Program-made: the position numbers and the translations under genes
In this document: one piece after another, positions 7,371-15,955 of the stretch
How the letters are laid out: every line of letters starts with the position of its first letter
Position numbering within the stretch: position 1 is the stretch's first letter
Source: a virus
Length of the DNA stretch: 48,902 nucleotides
IMG/VR virus record: IMGVR_UViG_3300025128_000069
Location: 1 to 48,902 of that record
Strand: one strand, 5' to 3'
The notes under the pieces: model-generated
Told to the model about the DNA's origin: nothing
The model's database searches: none
The model's input: only the letters and a program-made list of their open reading frames with translations

Positions 7371-7913
7371 TTATGTATTAGGAGCATTGAAAGAATTTAT
7401 TGCATCTCTAGGATTAAATGTTCTATCTTGACCCATAGGATTGTTTCTCATCATTAAATCTTGTGGTCTTTGCATAGGCATTGGCATTGTAGCACCTGTT
7501 GGAACGCCACTTAAAGCACCCATTGGTGGATTGACCATTTGTGGTTGCATCTGTTGAGTTGGCATAGGTGTACCTTCTTGCTTTGGTGCTTGTTGACCAC
7601 TAAATTGTCTTGGATCGACTGGTGGCATATTTTTTTCCATAGCAACTGCTTCTATTGCAGTGGCTTCATCTAATCCCATATCCATTAGCATTTGTACTTT
7701 TTCTAAATCAGTCATTGCTGATCCAGTTTCTCTATTTATGTAACCTTGTGCAACCTCTAATTCTTGTGGAGTTAATGAGGCTCCAGTTGTTTGTCTCATT
7801 GGTCTATTTGCAATAAATTCACCCATATTATTTGGAACTGGTGTTGGTGTATTTACTGGGTTACCAGTTACTGAATCTACCATCTCACCATTTGGCATTA
7901 TTACGATTGGCAT
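7371..7913 (-). CDS. Gln/Pro/Met-rich protein downstream of portal
   Basis: 180 aa. Begins MPIVIMPNGEMVDSVTGNPV. One helical segment (LEKVQMLMDMGLDEATAIEAVAM at about 84-106) looks like a UBA-type three-helix bit. The rest is disordered Gln/Pro/Met (PMPTQQMQPQMVNPPMG). The start overlaps the portal stop by one base (TAATG), so it is co-translated with portal. Probably a structural or assembly accessory; no family recognised. Confidence 0.7.
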   Translation of the reverse strand: MPIVIMPNGEMVDSVTGNPVNTPTPVPNNMGEFIANRPMRQTTGASLTPQELEVAQGYINRETGSAMTDLEKVQMLMDMGLDEATAIEAVAMEKNMPPVDPRQFSGQQAPKQEGTPMPTQQMQPQMVNPPMGALSGVPTGATMPMPMQRPQDLMMRNNPMGQDRTFNPRDAINSFNAPNT

Positions 7914-10345
7914 TATCTTAGCTCCTTTTGTAGTTTGATTGCGTTCTTTTCTCTCTCTAGTTGTAATTCTAATTCTAGCTTTTGCACTTTAGCTTGTAGT
8001 TCTTGTTGTAACTTGGCTTGTTCTATTTGCATATCTTGTTTGGCTTCTGCCTCATTGATTGCTAGTTTCTGTTGTGCTTTAGCTTGGTCTGCTTGTATTT
8101 GTACTTTTGTCCTAGCTTCTAAGGCTTGTGCCTCTAGTTTAGCAAGTTCTTGTGCATACTGTAATGGGTTTTGTGCTTGTTGTTGTTTAGACATAGCTAT
8201 AAGTGGTTTGATGGCTTCCATTTGTGGTGCAGAATTAACTACCTCTGCTGCTCTCTGACTTATAATCATGTCAAGTTGTGGATCAATATCTTCAAACTTA
8301 AATTTAGGATCACGCAGATCAGGCATATTTGGTAGTGACATATTGATACTAGATTGCATCCGCTGCCTGTACAATAACGCTATATGCTCTGCTATATGTG
8401 CAATTAGTAATGGTTGCATAGCTCTAGCACCAGGGTTTCCAGCTAATGATGGATCGCTAATGAACTGCATATGTACTGCAATATGACTATCATGGTCTTG
8501 TTCTGGGAATGCTCTTATGGGTTTACCATACATCAAACTCATATTTTCAGTTATTGGGTCTAGCTTAGATGCCTCTTCTGGTTTCTTTAGTATCTCATCT
8601 ATATTGTTTATGCGTATGGCTTCATACATTCTTTTGAACGCCTCATACTGATCATGTAGTTGAGGTGCTGACTGTGCCATCTGTAATACTGCTTGAGCTT
8701 GTGCAATTCTCTGTGCAGTGCTAAATATGTTAGGATCACTGACTGGGATTACATCTATTCTGCCATCAAAGTCTCTTGCAAATACAGTTGTAGATACGCC
8801 ACTTTGTGCAAACTCAAAACTTTGTGGTAAATATTCTGCATTTAATTTTGCAAGTAATTTAAATTCTTGTCCTTGTGAATAGTGCAGTCTCTTATGTATA
8901 GCACTAAATGATTTGCTACCTTGTTCAATCAACGCAACTGTAGACCCAACGGGAGCATTTGGATTTACATCACCTACATTAAGATCGGCAGTACTAGCAA
9001 ACCTTCTTCCTGCATCTGTTATGGCAGTCATCAAGTTGAACAAGGTATTGGATGGCTCTTTAAATGGTAAAGGCATTATAGCCTTGTTTACATCATCTAC
9101 TGTAGCATCTAGGTCAGCAAACTCTCCTGGGTTGATTTGCATCTCACCCCCAGTAACTCTGCCTTTTAACTTAAAGCCACCTTGCATATTAGCAAAAGCC
9201 GCTGAATCTAATAGTGCTCTAAGTGATCCAGTTGCTGCTCTACCTAATCCACCTATCATATGATACAAACCAAATCCATAGAATCCAGTTCCTGGTAAAA
9301 ACTTATAACTTACAAACCAATCTCTTTTCGCTTTCTTCTTATCTTCCTCATTCCAATTACGTCTTATACTTACTACTGTTTCTGCATCGTAATCAATTGT
9401 AACTACATAAGGCAGTGCTACTATATTTTCATCGTCATTATCGTCAGCACCATCTATGCCATCAAATGTTTCATAGCAGTGTATCTCTAGTAATGTCATT
9501 ACCTCATCAGTAGATTCAGTATTGTAAGGATCAACGCCTTCTATATCGCTACCAATATCCCCACTTGGGTCTATGTCATCTGACATATATTTACTTGGTA
9601 GATAGTGCCCAGTCTTTACATATTTATTAAAATCGTTTCGTGGCATTCTAATTACATGAGTGTATCTAGATGAGGTGTATAAATCTTTACTCTCTGGCGA
9701 GACTACAAAATCTTCTGCTTTCACGAATTGAGAACACTGCCTTTCTAGGTTTGCATCCCACCATACTTTTTTAAATGTGTGACCAATCAAAGGTAGCTGA
9801 AATAACATTTGATCTAAGTCTGGAAAGTATTCTGGCATCTCTTGAGTAATCTGATAATTCATATAATCTTTTACTCTTCGTGCTTGTTCTTCCATCTCCT
9901 CACTAGGCTCACCGACTATAACAGTCTTGACTGGACCACCACTTGGATATAGTTCTGCTATTGCTTTTGCATTAAATTGTGTTGCTGCTTCTGCAATCAT
10001 AGGATGAACTACTGTACTAAGTCCTCTAGTAGCTCTTTGGTTTTCTTCTTCGTCTTGACCACCATTAGGATCAAGAGTTTCTAATCCTCTTTTGTATCTA
10101 CTTTCCCACTCTGATCTAGCTTCTTTATCTGTCTCATAGTTATGGATTAGATCACTTGCCACACGATTAAGTTCTTTTTCATCTATATCTTCAGCAATGT
10201 TTTCATCAAAGCCAGTATCTTTTTCTTCTACTTTGTCTAGCTCTGGATCACCAACTAGAACTTCATCATTACCTATTTCTTCAACTTGAAAATCATCAGA
10301 AGGCATAGCTTCTGCAAATGGAATTACTTGTGGTTCTCTAGCCAT
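7913..10345 (-). CDS. Portal protein
   Basis: 810 aa, the dodecameric DNA-entry vertex of the head. Acidic N-terminus, then RATRGLSTVVHPMIAEAATQF (about 102-122), FVVSPESKDL, DWFVSYKFLPGTGFYGFGLYH (about 341-361), NPNAPVGSTVALIEQGSKSF (about 462-481), and a long Gln/Glu/Lys coiled-coil C-terminus (about 700-810). The length, the GST(V/A)xALxEQxxK(S/V)F block and the position directly after the large terminase identify a podovirus-type portal. The coiled-coil tail is long and could form the barrel. The start overlaps the terminase stop by 8 bases. Confidence 0.9.
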   Translation of the reverse strand: MAREPQVIPFAEAMPSDDFQVEEIGNDEVLVGDPELDKVEEKDTGFDENIAEDIDEKELNRVASDLIHNYETDKEARSEWESRYKRGLETLDPNGGQDEEENQRATRGLSTVVHPMIAEAATQFNAKAIAELYPSGGPVKTVIVGEPSEEMEEQARRVKDYMNYQITQEMPEYFPDLDQMLFQLPLIGHTFKKVWWDANLERQCSQFVKAEDFVVSPESKDLYTSSRYTHVIRMPRNDFNKYVKTGHYLPSKYMSDDIDPSGDIGSDIEGVDPYNTESTDEVMTLLEIHCYETFDGIDGADDNDDENIVALPYVVTIDYDAETVVSIRRNWNEEDKKKAKRDWFVSYKFLPGTGFYGFGLYHMIGGLGRAATGSLRALLDSAAFANMQGGFKLKGRVTGGEMQINPGEFADLDATVDDVNKAIMPLPFKEPSNTLFNLMTAITDAGRRFASTADLNVGDVNPNAPVGSTVALIEQGSKSFSAIHKRLHYSQGQEFKLLAKLNAEYLPQSFEFAQSGVSTTVFARDFDGRIDVIPVSDPNIFSTAQRIAQAQAVLQMAQSAPQLHDQYEAFKRMYEAIRINNIDEILKKPEEASKLDPITENMSLMYGKPIRAFPEQDHDSHIAVHMQFISDPSLAGNPGARAMQPLLIAHIAEHIALLYRQRMQSSINMSLPNMPDLRDPKFKFEDIDPQLDMIISQRAAEVVNSAPQMEAIKPLIAMSKQQQAQNPLQYAQELAKLEAQALEARTKVQIQADQAKAQQKLAINEAEAKQDMQIEQAKLQQELQAKVQKLELELQLEREKNAIKLQKELR

Positions 10346-11843
10346 ATATAGTCATCCTTTTTTCTTCTAATTGATCATCTTCGTCATAATCAGTAGAATG
10401 CGTGATAAACCAACCTTTTCTTAATCTTAGCCAAGCCTGTGTACAAGTGTCAACTATATCATCATTATCACCCGCAGGAAAGGCTGAACATATATCAATT
10501 AAGTTTTTTGCCCATTTTTTTCCTGATGGATAATATATTCTACCATCTTCTAGTAATGCAGAACTACTATGTGCCCTAGCAATCTTATCTCTATCTGGCG
10601 AATATGCTAACACTGGAACGCCACCCATTCGTAAATCTTGTAGTAAACTTTGTCCACTTGCCTTCTTCTCTATTAAGACTGCATCGGGTTGCCATTCATC
10701 GTAAGCCTCTTGTGCAAGTTTTCTCAACTCTGGATACGTTACTCTGTCATACCACATTTCTACTACCATTGCGTTAACTTGCCCATTTTGTCTAAATATA
10801 CCCCATGTAGTTCTTGCACTATAACTGCTCGTTTCTTTTGTACTAAATGCAGTATCATAACTTTGCACCAAGTATTCTATCTCTGGCAGATCGTCTTTCT
10901 CCCAGGGAACCCACCATTCTGCTTTTAATATTCCACCTCCTTTGGGCATAGGTCTCTGTTGCAACTGACCTGCACTTGCGTATGTACCCAAACTTTTTTC
11001 CAAAGTATTAAGAGTTTTCTCATCAATCCTCTTCTGCCACAACAACTCCCCTTCTTTTGTTCTAGGGTCTGTGAAGCCAAGTGATGACTTCGTTGGTGTT
11101 GGATGTCCAATTTCATATCTTGCAGGTAAACAAAGATGATCCCAATCATTATACTCATTCGCTAATATATGTCCAGTAAGGTCGTTCTCATGTACCCTCT
11201 GCATAATTATAATAAAGGCTCCAGTTTTAGGATCATTCAATCTTGTCTGCATGGCTTGATCCCACCACTCAAGAACGCCCTCTCGCACAGTTGATGATTC
11301 TGCTTCCCTTACATTATGAGGGTCATCTATGACAATAATGTCTCCACCTTCACCAGTTAATGCTCCATCTACAGACGTTGCAATCCTCTGACCAGTTTTA
11401 TCATTCTCAAATCTTTGCTTCTGATTTTGGTCAGTGGTTAATGAAAATGTATCTCCAAAGTAACTTTTATACCACCTACTGTCAATCAATCTTCTACATT
11501 TGACACTATCTCTAATAGATAATGATCCAGCATAACTAGCAAATAAAAATCTTTTTGATGGTTGTATTGTCCAAGTCCAAGCAGGCAGAGCTACTGCTAC
11601 GCTTATAGACTTCATATGTCTTGGGGGTATATTTATTATTAGCCTTCTTATTTTACCTTCTACGACTGCTTGTAGATGTTCTGACACTGCATCAATATGC
11701 CAATTGTCATAAAAGTCTCTGCCTGGCTCAATCGCTGACCACGATCTCTTTGTGAACACCTTCAATGATCTCCTCATCTTTTCTTGTGAGGCTCTGCGTT
11801 GAAGCTCTTCTAAGGGTTCGTTCAAGGTTGTCAAGTTCCTCAT
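10338..11843 (-). CDS. terL: Terminase large subunit
   Basis: 501 aa. The packaging motor ATPase plus nuclease. ATPase: RLIINIPPRHMKSISVAVAL (Walker A region, about 67-86) and GEGGDIIVIDDPHN (Walker B, about 163-176). Nuclease of RNase H fold: VQSYDTAF (about 329-336), DAVLIEKKASGQSLLQDL and a late Asp in DIVDTCTQAW. This is a Terminase_6-type large subunit. The ATG at 11843 has AGGA six bases upstream and overlaps the small subunit by 116 bases; the alternative at 11777 would cut a helix usually present in homologues. Confidence 0.95.
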   Translation of the reverse strand: MRNLTTLNEPLEELQRRASQEKMRRSLKVFTKRSWSAIEPGRDFYDNWHIDAVSEHLQAVVEGKIRRLIINIPPRHMKSISVAVALPAWTWTIQPSKRFLFASYAGSLSIRDSVKCRRLIDSRWYKSYFGDTFSLTTDQNQKQRFENDKTGQRIATSVDGALTGEGGDIIVIDDPHNVREAESSTVREGVLEWWDQAMQTRLNDPKTGAFIIIMQRVHENDLTGHILANEYNDWDHLCLPARYEIGHPTPTKSSLGFTDPRTKEGELLWQKRIDEKTLNTLEKSLGTYASAGQLQQRPMPKGGGILKAEWWVPWEKDDLPEIEYLVQSYDTAFSTKETSSYSARTTWGIFRQNGQVNAMVVEMWYDRVTYPELRKLAQEAYDEWQPDAVLIEKKASGQSLLQDLRMGGVPVLAYSPDRDKIARAHSSSALLEDGRIYYPSGKKWAKNLIDICSAFPAGDNDDIVDTCTQAWLRLRKGWFITHSTDYDEDDQLEEKRMTIYG

Positions 11844-12216
11844 CTGATATCCTAGTTAAGTCTATTACTTGTTTATGCTCTACTATAGTTTCTTTCTCTA
11901 TCTTATCTTGCCAACCCGCTCTGTTTTTCAAATAAAATATCATTGCAGTATTATCGCCTTCCAACGCCTTTTCAAATAACTTATTAGTTACTTGTTGAAT
12001 GCCTTTACCCTTACCTCTTTTTATAGCATTTGAAAACTCTGTAAATTCGTTTTGTTTATCATACAATGTAGATGTAGCCATACCCATAACTGCTGCTATC
12101 TGTTCTTGTGTAAGTCCTTGAGATGCATAGGCTTCTGCTCTTTCACACATCTCTTTTGTAACTACAAGTTTTGGTCTGCCAACCCTTTTACTTAGCTTCT
12201 TGGTTTTTTGTTTCAT
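11728..12216 (-). CDS. terS: Terminase small subunit
   Basis: 162 aa from ATG 12216, which has GAGAGAGGGAA upstream; a longer form from 12243 lacks a ribosome site. Residues 1-60 carry a helix-turn-helix (CERAEAYASQGLTQEQIAAV, then MGMATSTLYDKQNEF) for DNA recognition. The following FSNAIKRGKGKGIQQVTNKLF helix and EGDNTAMIFYLKNRAGWQDK block is the standard small-terminase oligomerisation region. It binds packaging sites and feeds the large subunit encoded just downstream. Overlap with the zinc-ribbon gene upstream is 29 bases. Confidence 0.9.
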   Translation of the reverse strand: MKQKTKKLSKRVGRPKLVVTKEMCERAEAYASQGLTQEQIAAVMGMATSTLYDKQNEFTEFSNAIKRGKGKGIQQVTNKLFEKALEGDNTAMIFYLKNRAGWQDKIEKETIVEHKQVIDLTRISDEELDNLERTLRRASTQSLTRKDEEIIEGVHKEIVVSD

Positions 12217-12367
12217 TTCCCTCTCTCTTATCGTGATAAACAATTACTAGAGCTTCACATTTAGGACAAGATAAATTAGTTACTATTGAGTGCTCTTCAT
12301 CATCTTCTGTAGGTATATCGTGATCACCACCCCAAATTAATTCTGTGTTACACGCCCAGCAATTCAT
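12188..12367 (-). CDS. Small zinc-ribbon protein (MNCWxC type)
   Basis: 59 aa: MNCWACNTELIWGGDHDIP and VTNLSCPKCEALVIVY, giving two Cys-x2-Cys knuckles about 28 residues apart and hence a probable zinc ribbon. The C(W)xC..ELIWGGDHD...NLSCPxC pattern is a conserved mini-protein of marine podoviruses and cyanophages, usually near replication or packaging genes. The ATG forms an ATGA overlap with the upstream gene's stop. Zinc binding follows from the motif; the biological role is not known. Confidence 0.8.
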   Translation of the reverse strand: MNCWACNTELIWGGDHDIPTEDDEEHSIVTNLSCPKCEALVIVYHDKREGNETKNQEAK

Positions 12368-12555
12368 AACCCCATCTCAAATTGTTCATCTTCATTAATG
12401 TTTGTATCTACATTTTTTTCAAACCCAACTTTCTCATTAGCTCTTAACCTTGTGTAGAGTTTAAAGTCTTGTTCTTTCAAACATAGCATAGCATCTTCAT
12501 ACTTTTGATCTAGTATTTTTTGTGTTTCTTCATCTATATCAGACGTAATATCCAT
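12364..12555 (-). CDS. Small acidic protein, unknown
   Basis: 63 aa, helical and acidic (EETQKILDQKYEDAMLCLKE, then QDFKLYTRLRANEKVGFEK). It overlaps the primase-helicase C-terminus by 17 bases and is ATGA-coupled to the zinc-ribbon gene. No family recognised. Its position between replication and packaging genes is all that hints at function. Confidence 0.65.
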   Translation of the reverse strand: MDITSDIDEETQKILDQKYEDAMLCLKEQDFKLYTRLRANEKVGFEKNVDTNINEDEQFEMGL

Positions 12556-14311
12556 CTTTTGAACTTTCTACTTCTTCTTCATAAACTTTTTTAACATTGT
12601 TAAAATTAAAATACACTTGACCTATGTGCCCATACACACCTTGTTCTCTGATCTTTCTTGTAATGATTTGTGTAGAATTATCTTCAAAGTCTCTATGTAC
12701 TACAAGAGCTACGTCACTCATGTTTGCCCAATGTGCTGACCCACTAACTTGATAAAGATCAGGTGGTGGTATTACTCCACTGTCATTCCGCTGCAGCTTG
12801 TGTGGGTGAGCTACCATCCAAACAACCATTTGGTGGTTTCTTGCAAACTGCTGACACTTAGCAATTATATCTCTTATGTGCTCATCTTCTCTTTTGGCAT
12901 AGTCACGATCTGGGCTTATCTGATTGAAAGGATCAATAACTAAACCTTTGATACCAAACCTCTGCTTGGCTAACTTAGCCTTCTTGAGTATATAATCTAT
13001 GTTAGGTATTTCTTCTGTACTTTCTATGAATCTAAAATGATCATCTAAAAACTGTATACCTTCATTTAATTCTTCTTGGCTTATTCTTGCGTGTAGACCT
13101 ATATCAAATGGCTTCCTACATCTCTTCTCAAGTAAACGCCTAATGTGATTTGGTGTTGAATGCTCTGGACTAAACAAAGCAAAGTTCCATCCCTCATTCT
13201 CTGCTAAGTTCAATAGTATCTGATCTAGGAAGTTACTCTTACCATGATTGGGTATGCCAGTAATTAGGTTAAATGTACTAGGCATAATCTTATATATTTT
13301 ATCTAGTTCTTTAAACCCAGTGCTAAGTGCCTTCTGCTCATTGCCATCATAAATGTTTTGCACACTATCGTGATACTCTTTTACACCATGTAATCCATGA
13401 ACTGGAAACTCTTCTGCGTATTGTATACACTCTTGTAGTATTTGTGTATCATGGGTTATTAAACATTCGTTGGCATCCTTACACTGCCAATCATCAATTC
13501 TAGGGAAATTGACAACTTTACAAATGTCTTTACCAAATCTATGAATAAGCTCCAACCTCAACGCCTTGCCATTTTCATCAGCATCAGTAGCTACTATTAC
13601 TTCGTCAGCATCAAAAATCCATTTAGAATGTTCAAACGCTTTAAACCTCTTGTCATCTTTATGAAACTTGGCTGTCTGAGGTGCTCCATCTGGTAGACTT
13701 ACTACATTTTGAAACCCAGCTTCATACAATGCTAGTACATCCATTTCACCTTCTACAAATATAACAGACTTAGTGCCAACCTTTTCCCAATGTTTCTTTA
13801 ACATATCTATATTATACAAACACTTAGTAGCATTTTTTTCCTGCAGAAATCTTTTATCTTTAGTCCTACTTTTGATGTTTACAATGTCTCCATCTAAATA
13901 ATATGGGAAACATAGCTTTTGATCTTTTGTGAATAACTTAAATGTTTCTGCAGTAGCTTGAGATATCTTTCTATTATTTAACCAAGCAATTGATCCTTGA
14001 GATAAATCGTGATTCGCATTTGATACAATTGGTATTGGTGGTGCTACTTCTATTGGCTCTTCTCTAACAACTCTAGGTTGTCTGATTGGTAGATTGGTAT
14101 TCTCTTTAACTCCACCATTCCATTCACAGTGGTGACACATCCACAGTATACTTTCATGTGTAACTGTTACAGATAGACATGGGTCATGCTTCTTTCGTCT
14201 TGTTGGAGAGCATTGAGGACACTTAGTTCTGTAATCGCCCACACTATAACTATTTAAAAATATCCCATTATCCATAGCTTTTTCTATTAATGTTTTTTCA
14301 TTGTTCATCAT
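12539..14311 (-). CDS. DNA primase-helicase (T7 gp4/Twinkle-like)
   Basis: 590 aa. The N-terminal zinc ribbon has CPQC (about 30-33) and CHHC (about 59-62). A TOPRIM domain follows: VIFVEGEMDVLALYEAG (about 184-200) and VIVATDADENGKALR (about 238-252). The C-terminal DnaB-type helicase has Walker A GIPNHGKSN (about 354-362), Walker B GLVIDPFNQISPDR (about 448-461) and VWMVAHPHK (about 484-492). It should unwind and prime at the phage fork. No DNA polymerase gene is visible in the window, so a host polymerase is presumably recruited. The first ATG has a second ATG adjacent; either is possible. Confidence 0.93.
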   Translation of the reverse strand: MMNNEKTLIEKAMDNGIFLNSYSVGDYRTKCPQCSPTRRKKHDPCLSVTVTHESILWMCHHCEWNGGVKENTNLPIRQPRVVREEPIEVAPPIPIVSNANHDLSQGSIAWLNNRKISQATAETFKLFTKDQKLCFPYYLDGDIVNIKSRTKDKRFLQEKNATKCLYNIDMLKKHWEKVGTKSVIFVEGEMDVLALYEAGFQNVVSLPDGAPQTAKFHKDDKRFKAFEHSKWIFDADEVIVATDADENGKALRLELIHRFGKDICKVVNFPRIDDWQCKDANECLITHDTQILQECIQYAEEFPVHGLHGVKEYHDSVQNIYDGNEQKALSTGFKELDKIYKIMPSTFNLITGIPNHGKSNFLDQILLNLAENEGWNFALFSPEHSTPNHIRRLLEKRCRKPFDIGLHARISQEELNEGIQFLDDHFRFIESTEEIPNIDYILKKAKLAKQRFGIKGLVIDPFNQISPDRDYAKREDEHIRDIIAKCQQFARNHQMVVWMVAHPHKLQRNDSGVIPPPDLYQVSGSAHWANMSDVALVVHRDFEDNSTQIITRKIREQGVYGHIGQVYFNFNNVKKVYEEEVESSKDGYYV

Positions 14312-14315
14312 TTGT

Positions 14316-14939
14316 TTATCCTACTAATAAGTTTAAGTTTGTTTTTCGTTGTTTAGGTTGCTCTACATCATTAAATCGCTTTTGCGATAACCAAGTCTTA
14401 GCGTGTGGAATAAATCGTTCATCTTTCCCCGATTGCGACTTAGCAAATGATTTTGTCTTAGCTATAAGATTTTCAAAAGATATTTCTTTATCTCTCATAA
14501 CTATGTGGAACTTCTGTGAAGCTCCAAATTTATTATCGTTTGGTCTATTAGGATACTCTTTCCAAAATATTTCAAACTCCTTACTATATTCTTTTTTATT
14601 ATGATAGGTTATTGGTGTCGCATTCTGCATGGGGGGTGGGGTAGCAATTTGCGACTGGGTATCTATTTTCAATTTATATATGTTACTTGTTTGTCTGTGA
14701 TTGTTATTTTCTGTAACTTGAAACCTCTTCTCGACCTCAATAAAATTATTATCTACAAGTCTTTTCAAAGCACGAATCACTGTATCTGTACTACATTCAC
14801 ATAACTCTGCTATCTTCCTATGAGAAGGATAACAACTATTCTCTGCATCAGTAAAGTTTGCCAACACGATTAGAATTAACTTATCTGTGCTACTGCCTAC
14901 CTTTACTTCTGATGCCCACTTTAACGCTGACCATGACAT
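14316..14939 (-). CDS. Helix-turn-helix replication initiation protein
   Basis: 207 aa. The N-terminal domain is a winged helix of the HTH_36 kind used by phage replication proteins: DKLILIVLANFTDAENSCYP, then SHRKIAELCECSTDTVIRAL and KRLVDNNFIEVEKRF. A linker of Thr/Pro/Gln leads to a C-terminal segment (FEIFWKEYPNRPNDNKFGA ... FIPHAKTWLSQKRFND) typical of O-like or DnaT-like replication proteins. The gene sits just upstream of the primase-helicase, so origin binding and helicase loading is the expected job (inferred from family and context). Confidence 0.8.
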   Translation of the reverse strand: MSWSALKWASEVKVGSSTDKLILIVLANFTDAENSCYPSHRKIAELCECSTDTVIRALKRLVDNNFIEVEKRFQVTENNNHRQTSNIYKLKIDTQSQIATPPPMQNATPITYHNKKEYSKEFEIFWKEYPNRPNDNKFGASQKFHIVMRDKEISFENLIAKTKSFAKSQSGKDERFIPHAKTWLSQKRFNDVEQPKQRKTNLNLLVG

Positions 14940-14950
14940 ATAAACTCCCG

Positions 14951-15277
14951 TTATATCTCTGTTATTATAATTGGTGGATCATATGTAGCTAGTATTTTTT
15001 TTCTTAACACATAATCCCTAGTCTTAGTTGCTTTGGACTTAACATCTTCTACTACAACTTCTTCGCCTTTATTGTATCTAAAGTCTGCAGTGTATCTTCC
15101 TATCTTAACACCATTGACCATTAGATCAAACTTTGGATGTATTTCTAAGTTAGTTATTTCTCTTGCTCTAAGCAAAAGCTCTAACTCCATATACCTATTT
15201 AGTTCTTTCTTGCTATCAAATACCTCACCATTATATTTCTGTTTGATGGCGTTGAATTTGTTTCTCGTAAAAGTCAT
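14951..15277 (-). CDS. DUF1064-type PD-(D/E)XK nuclease
   Basis: 108 aa. FDSKKELNRYMELELLLRAR (about 20-39), then IHPKFDLMVNGVKIGRYTADFRY and EEVVVEDVKSKATKTRDYVL. The E...D.F...EDVKS pattern (Glu on helix 1, Asp in TADF, Glu-x-Lys in VEDVKS) gives the catalytic triad of the PD-(D/E)XK fold, and the arrangement matches DUF1064 phage nucleases. The start overlaps the regulator gene by 47 bases and there is no later Met before the conserved region. Probable role: recombination or replication intermediate cleavage. Confidence 0.85.
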   Translation of the reverse strand: MTFTRNKFNAIKQKYNGEVFDSKKELNRYMELELLLRAREITNLEIHPKFDLMVNGVKIGRYTADFRYNKGEEVVVEDVKSKATKTRDYVLRKKILATYDPPIIITEI

Positions 15278-15446
15278 GCCCAGTTACCTCATTGTTAGTA
15301 AAATCAAATATAATTTTAGCTTTATTAAATCTAGGTAAGGTTTCACCTCTACTCCACTTTTCAACATTTCTAAATGAAACGCCTATCTCGTCAGCGAAAG
15401 ACCTATAATTGTAGCCATTTCTTCTAATCCAATCTTGTAATTGCAT
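15231..15446 (-). CDS. Cro/CI-like helix-turn-helix regulator
   Basis: 71 aa, MQLQDWIRRNGYNYRSFADE. The helix-turn-helix is YRSFADEIGVSFRNVEKWSR (about 14-33), followed by GETLPRFNKAKIIFDFTNNEV. This is an XRE-type single-domain DNA-binding protein and it is divergent from the early block, the classical Cro/repressor position. GGAG lies 8 bases upstream of the ATG. It likely binds operators in the adjacent control region (15447-15634) and perhaps the related early promoters; no integrase is present, so lysogeny is not implied. Confidence 0.85.
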   Translation of the reverse strand: MQLQDWIRRNGYNYRSFADEIGVSFRNVEKWSRGETLPRFNKAKIIFDFTNNEVTGHDFYEKQIQRHQTEI

Positions 15447-15513
15447 TTTTAAACTCCATAAAAAAATTACACTAAAACATAAATAAAATAATGTAAACTA
15501 AAAAAACTTATTA

Positions 15514-15534
15514 AAAGGGTTTGACAAACCTTTT
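15514..15534. promoter_or_regulatory. Palindrome over the early -35 box (candidate operator)
   Basis: GGTTTGACAAACC at 15518-15530 is a perfect 6+1+6 inverted repeat centred on the A at 15524; flanking AAAA and TTTT extend it, with one mismatch. The -35 hexamer TTGACA (15521-15526) lies inside it, so a bound dimer would block the promoter. It is close to the divergent regulator gene. The hairpin reading (stem AAAAGGGTTT/AAACCTTTTT) also resembles a terminator. Confidence 0.5.
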
Positions 15535-15549
15535 TTATGGGAGTAGAAC
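15521..15549 (+). promoter_or_regulatory. Early rightward promoter P1
   Basis: A consensus TTGACA at 15521-15526, then 17 bases, then TAGAAC at 15544-15549 (4 of 6 to TATAAT). The predicted transcript starts near 15556-15557, immediately at the leader hairpin. It reads into the recombination genes. Confidence 0.6.
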
Positions 15550-15556
15550 TGTAAAT

Positions 15557-15602
15557 GGAAGTGAATGGGGAAAGTACCAGCGGCGTGTTGGCGTTCACTT
15601 CC
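15557..15602 (+). ncRNA. Candidate structured 5' leader RNA of the early transcript
   Basis: Outer stem GGAAGTGAATG (15557-15567) pairs with CGTTCACTTCC (15592-15602): 11 pairs including one U-G. Inner stem CCAGCG (15577-15582) pairs with TGTTGG (15586-15591) around a GCG loop, with two U-G pairs. The bulge GGGAAAGTA (15568-15576) is single-sided and the two stems stack directly. The three wobble pairs would be A-C mismatches on the minus strand, so the plus strand is favoured. The element is GC-richer than its surroundings and starts at the predicted transcript start. It could be an mRNA-stabilising cap, a put-like antitermination RNA, or a small RNA; none is proven. Confidence 0.6.
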
Positions 15603-15634
15603 AAACATAACGAACAACAAAGAAAGAGTAACCA
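15603..15634 (+). other. Short untranslated leader before the first early gene
   Basis: About 32 bases of A-rich sequence between the hairpin and the ATG at 15635. A weak ribosome site (GAAAGAG) lies about 6 bases before the start. No coding or repeat structure is seen. With the palindrome, promoter and hairpin this completes the 188-base control region between the divergent genes. Confidence 0.5.
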
Positions 15635-15955
15635 ATGTATAAACAAAAATATGAAAACTACAATGTTGAGTTCAACATTCGTAAAAATCTCAAAACAAAA
15701 AGACCCACAGAGGGATACAAGACAGAGCAAGAAAGGCTTTATGCATATGCTTCTAATGTATCTGATTGGGTTGTTTGGTATCAAAATACAATTATAGGCG
15801 AGGTGTATAAGACTACATCCTACTGTGGTGAATGGGCATACTGTTCAATTGATGGCAACATCAAAGGCAACGCTTATTTCAAAACAAATGCAGTAATGGA
15901 ATTGTGGGAAATGTGGAGAGTGCAAAACAATAAGGAGATCAAAGATGAAAAGTAA
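15635..15955 (+). CDS. First early gene, unknown small protein
   Basis: 106 aa. Starts MYKQKYENYNVEFNIRKNLK. Mixed polar protein with several Trp and Tyr (SDWVVWYQNTIIGEVYKTTSY, NAVMELWEMWRVQ). No family recognised. As the first gene after the candidate leader RNA it would be expressed immediately on infection. It overlaps the exonuclease ATG by 11 bases. Confidence 0.65.
   Translation: MYKQKYENYNVEFNIRKNLKTKRPTEGYKTEQERLYAYASNVSDWVVWYQNTIIGEVYKTTSYCGEWAYCSIDGNIKGNAYFKTNAVMELWEMWRVQNNKEIKDEK

Noticed and set aside
8913-9263. A 116-codon plus-strand open frame opposite the portal gene
   Set aside because: Composition mirrors the portal codons and there is no start signal.
15467-15797. Open frames on both strands across the control region and first early gene
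   Set aside because: They run through the palindrome, promoter and hairpin, lack ribosome sites, and the plus-strand frame at 15555 would start inside the RNA stem.
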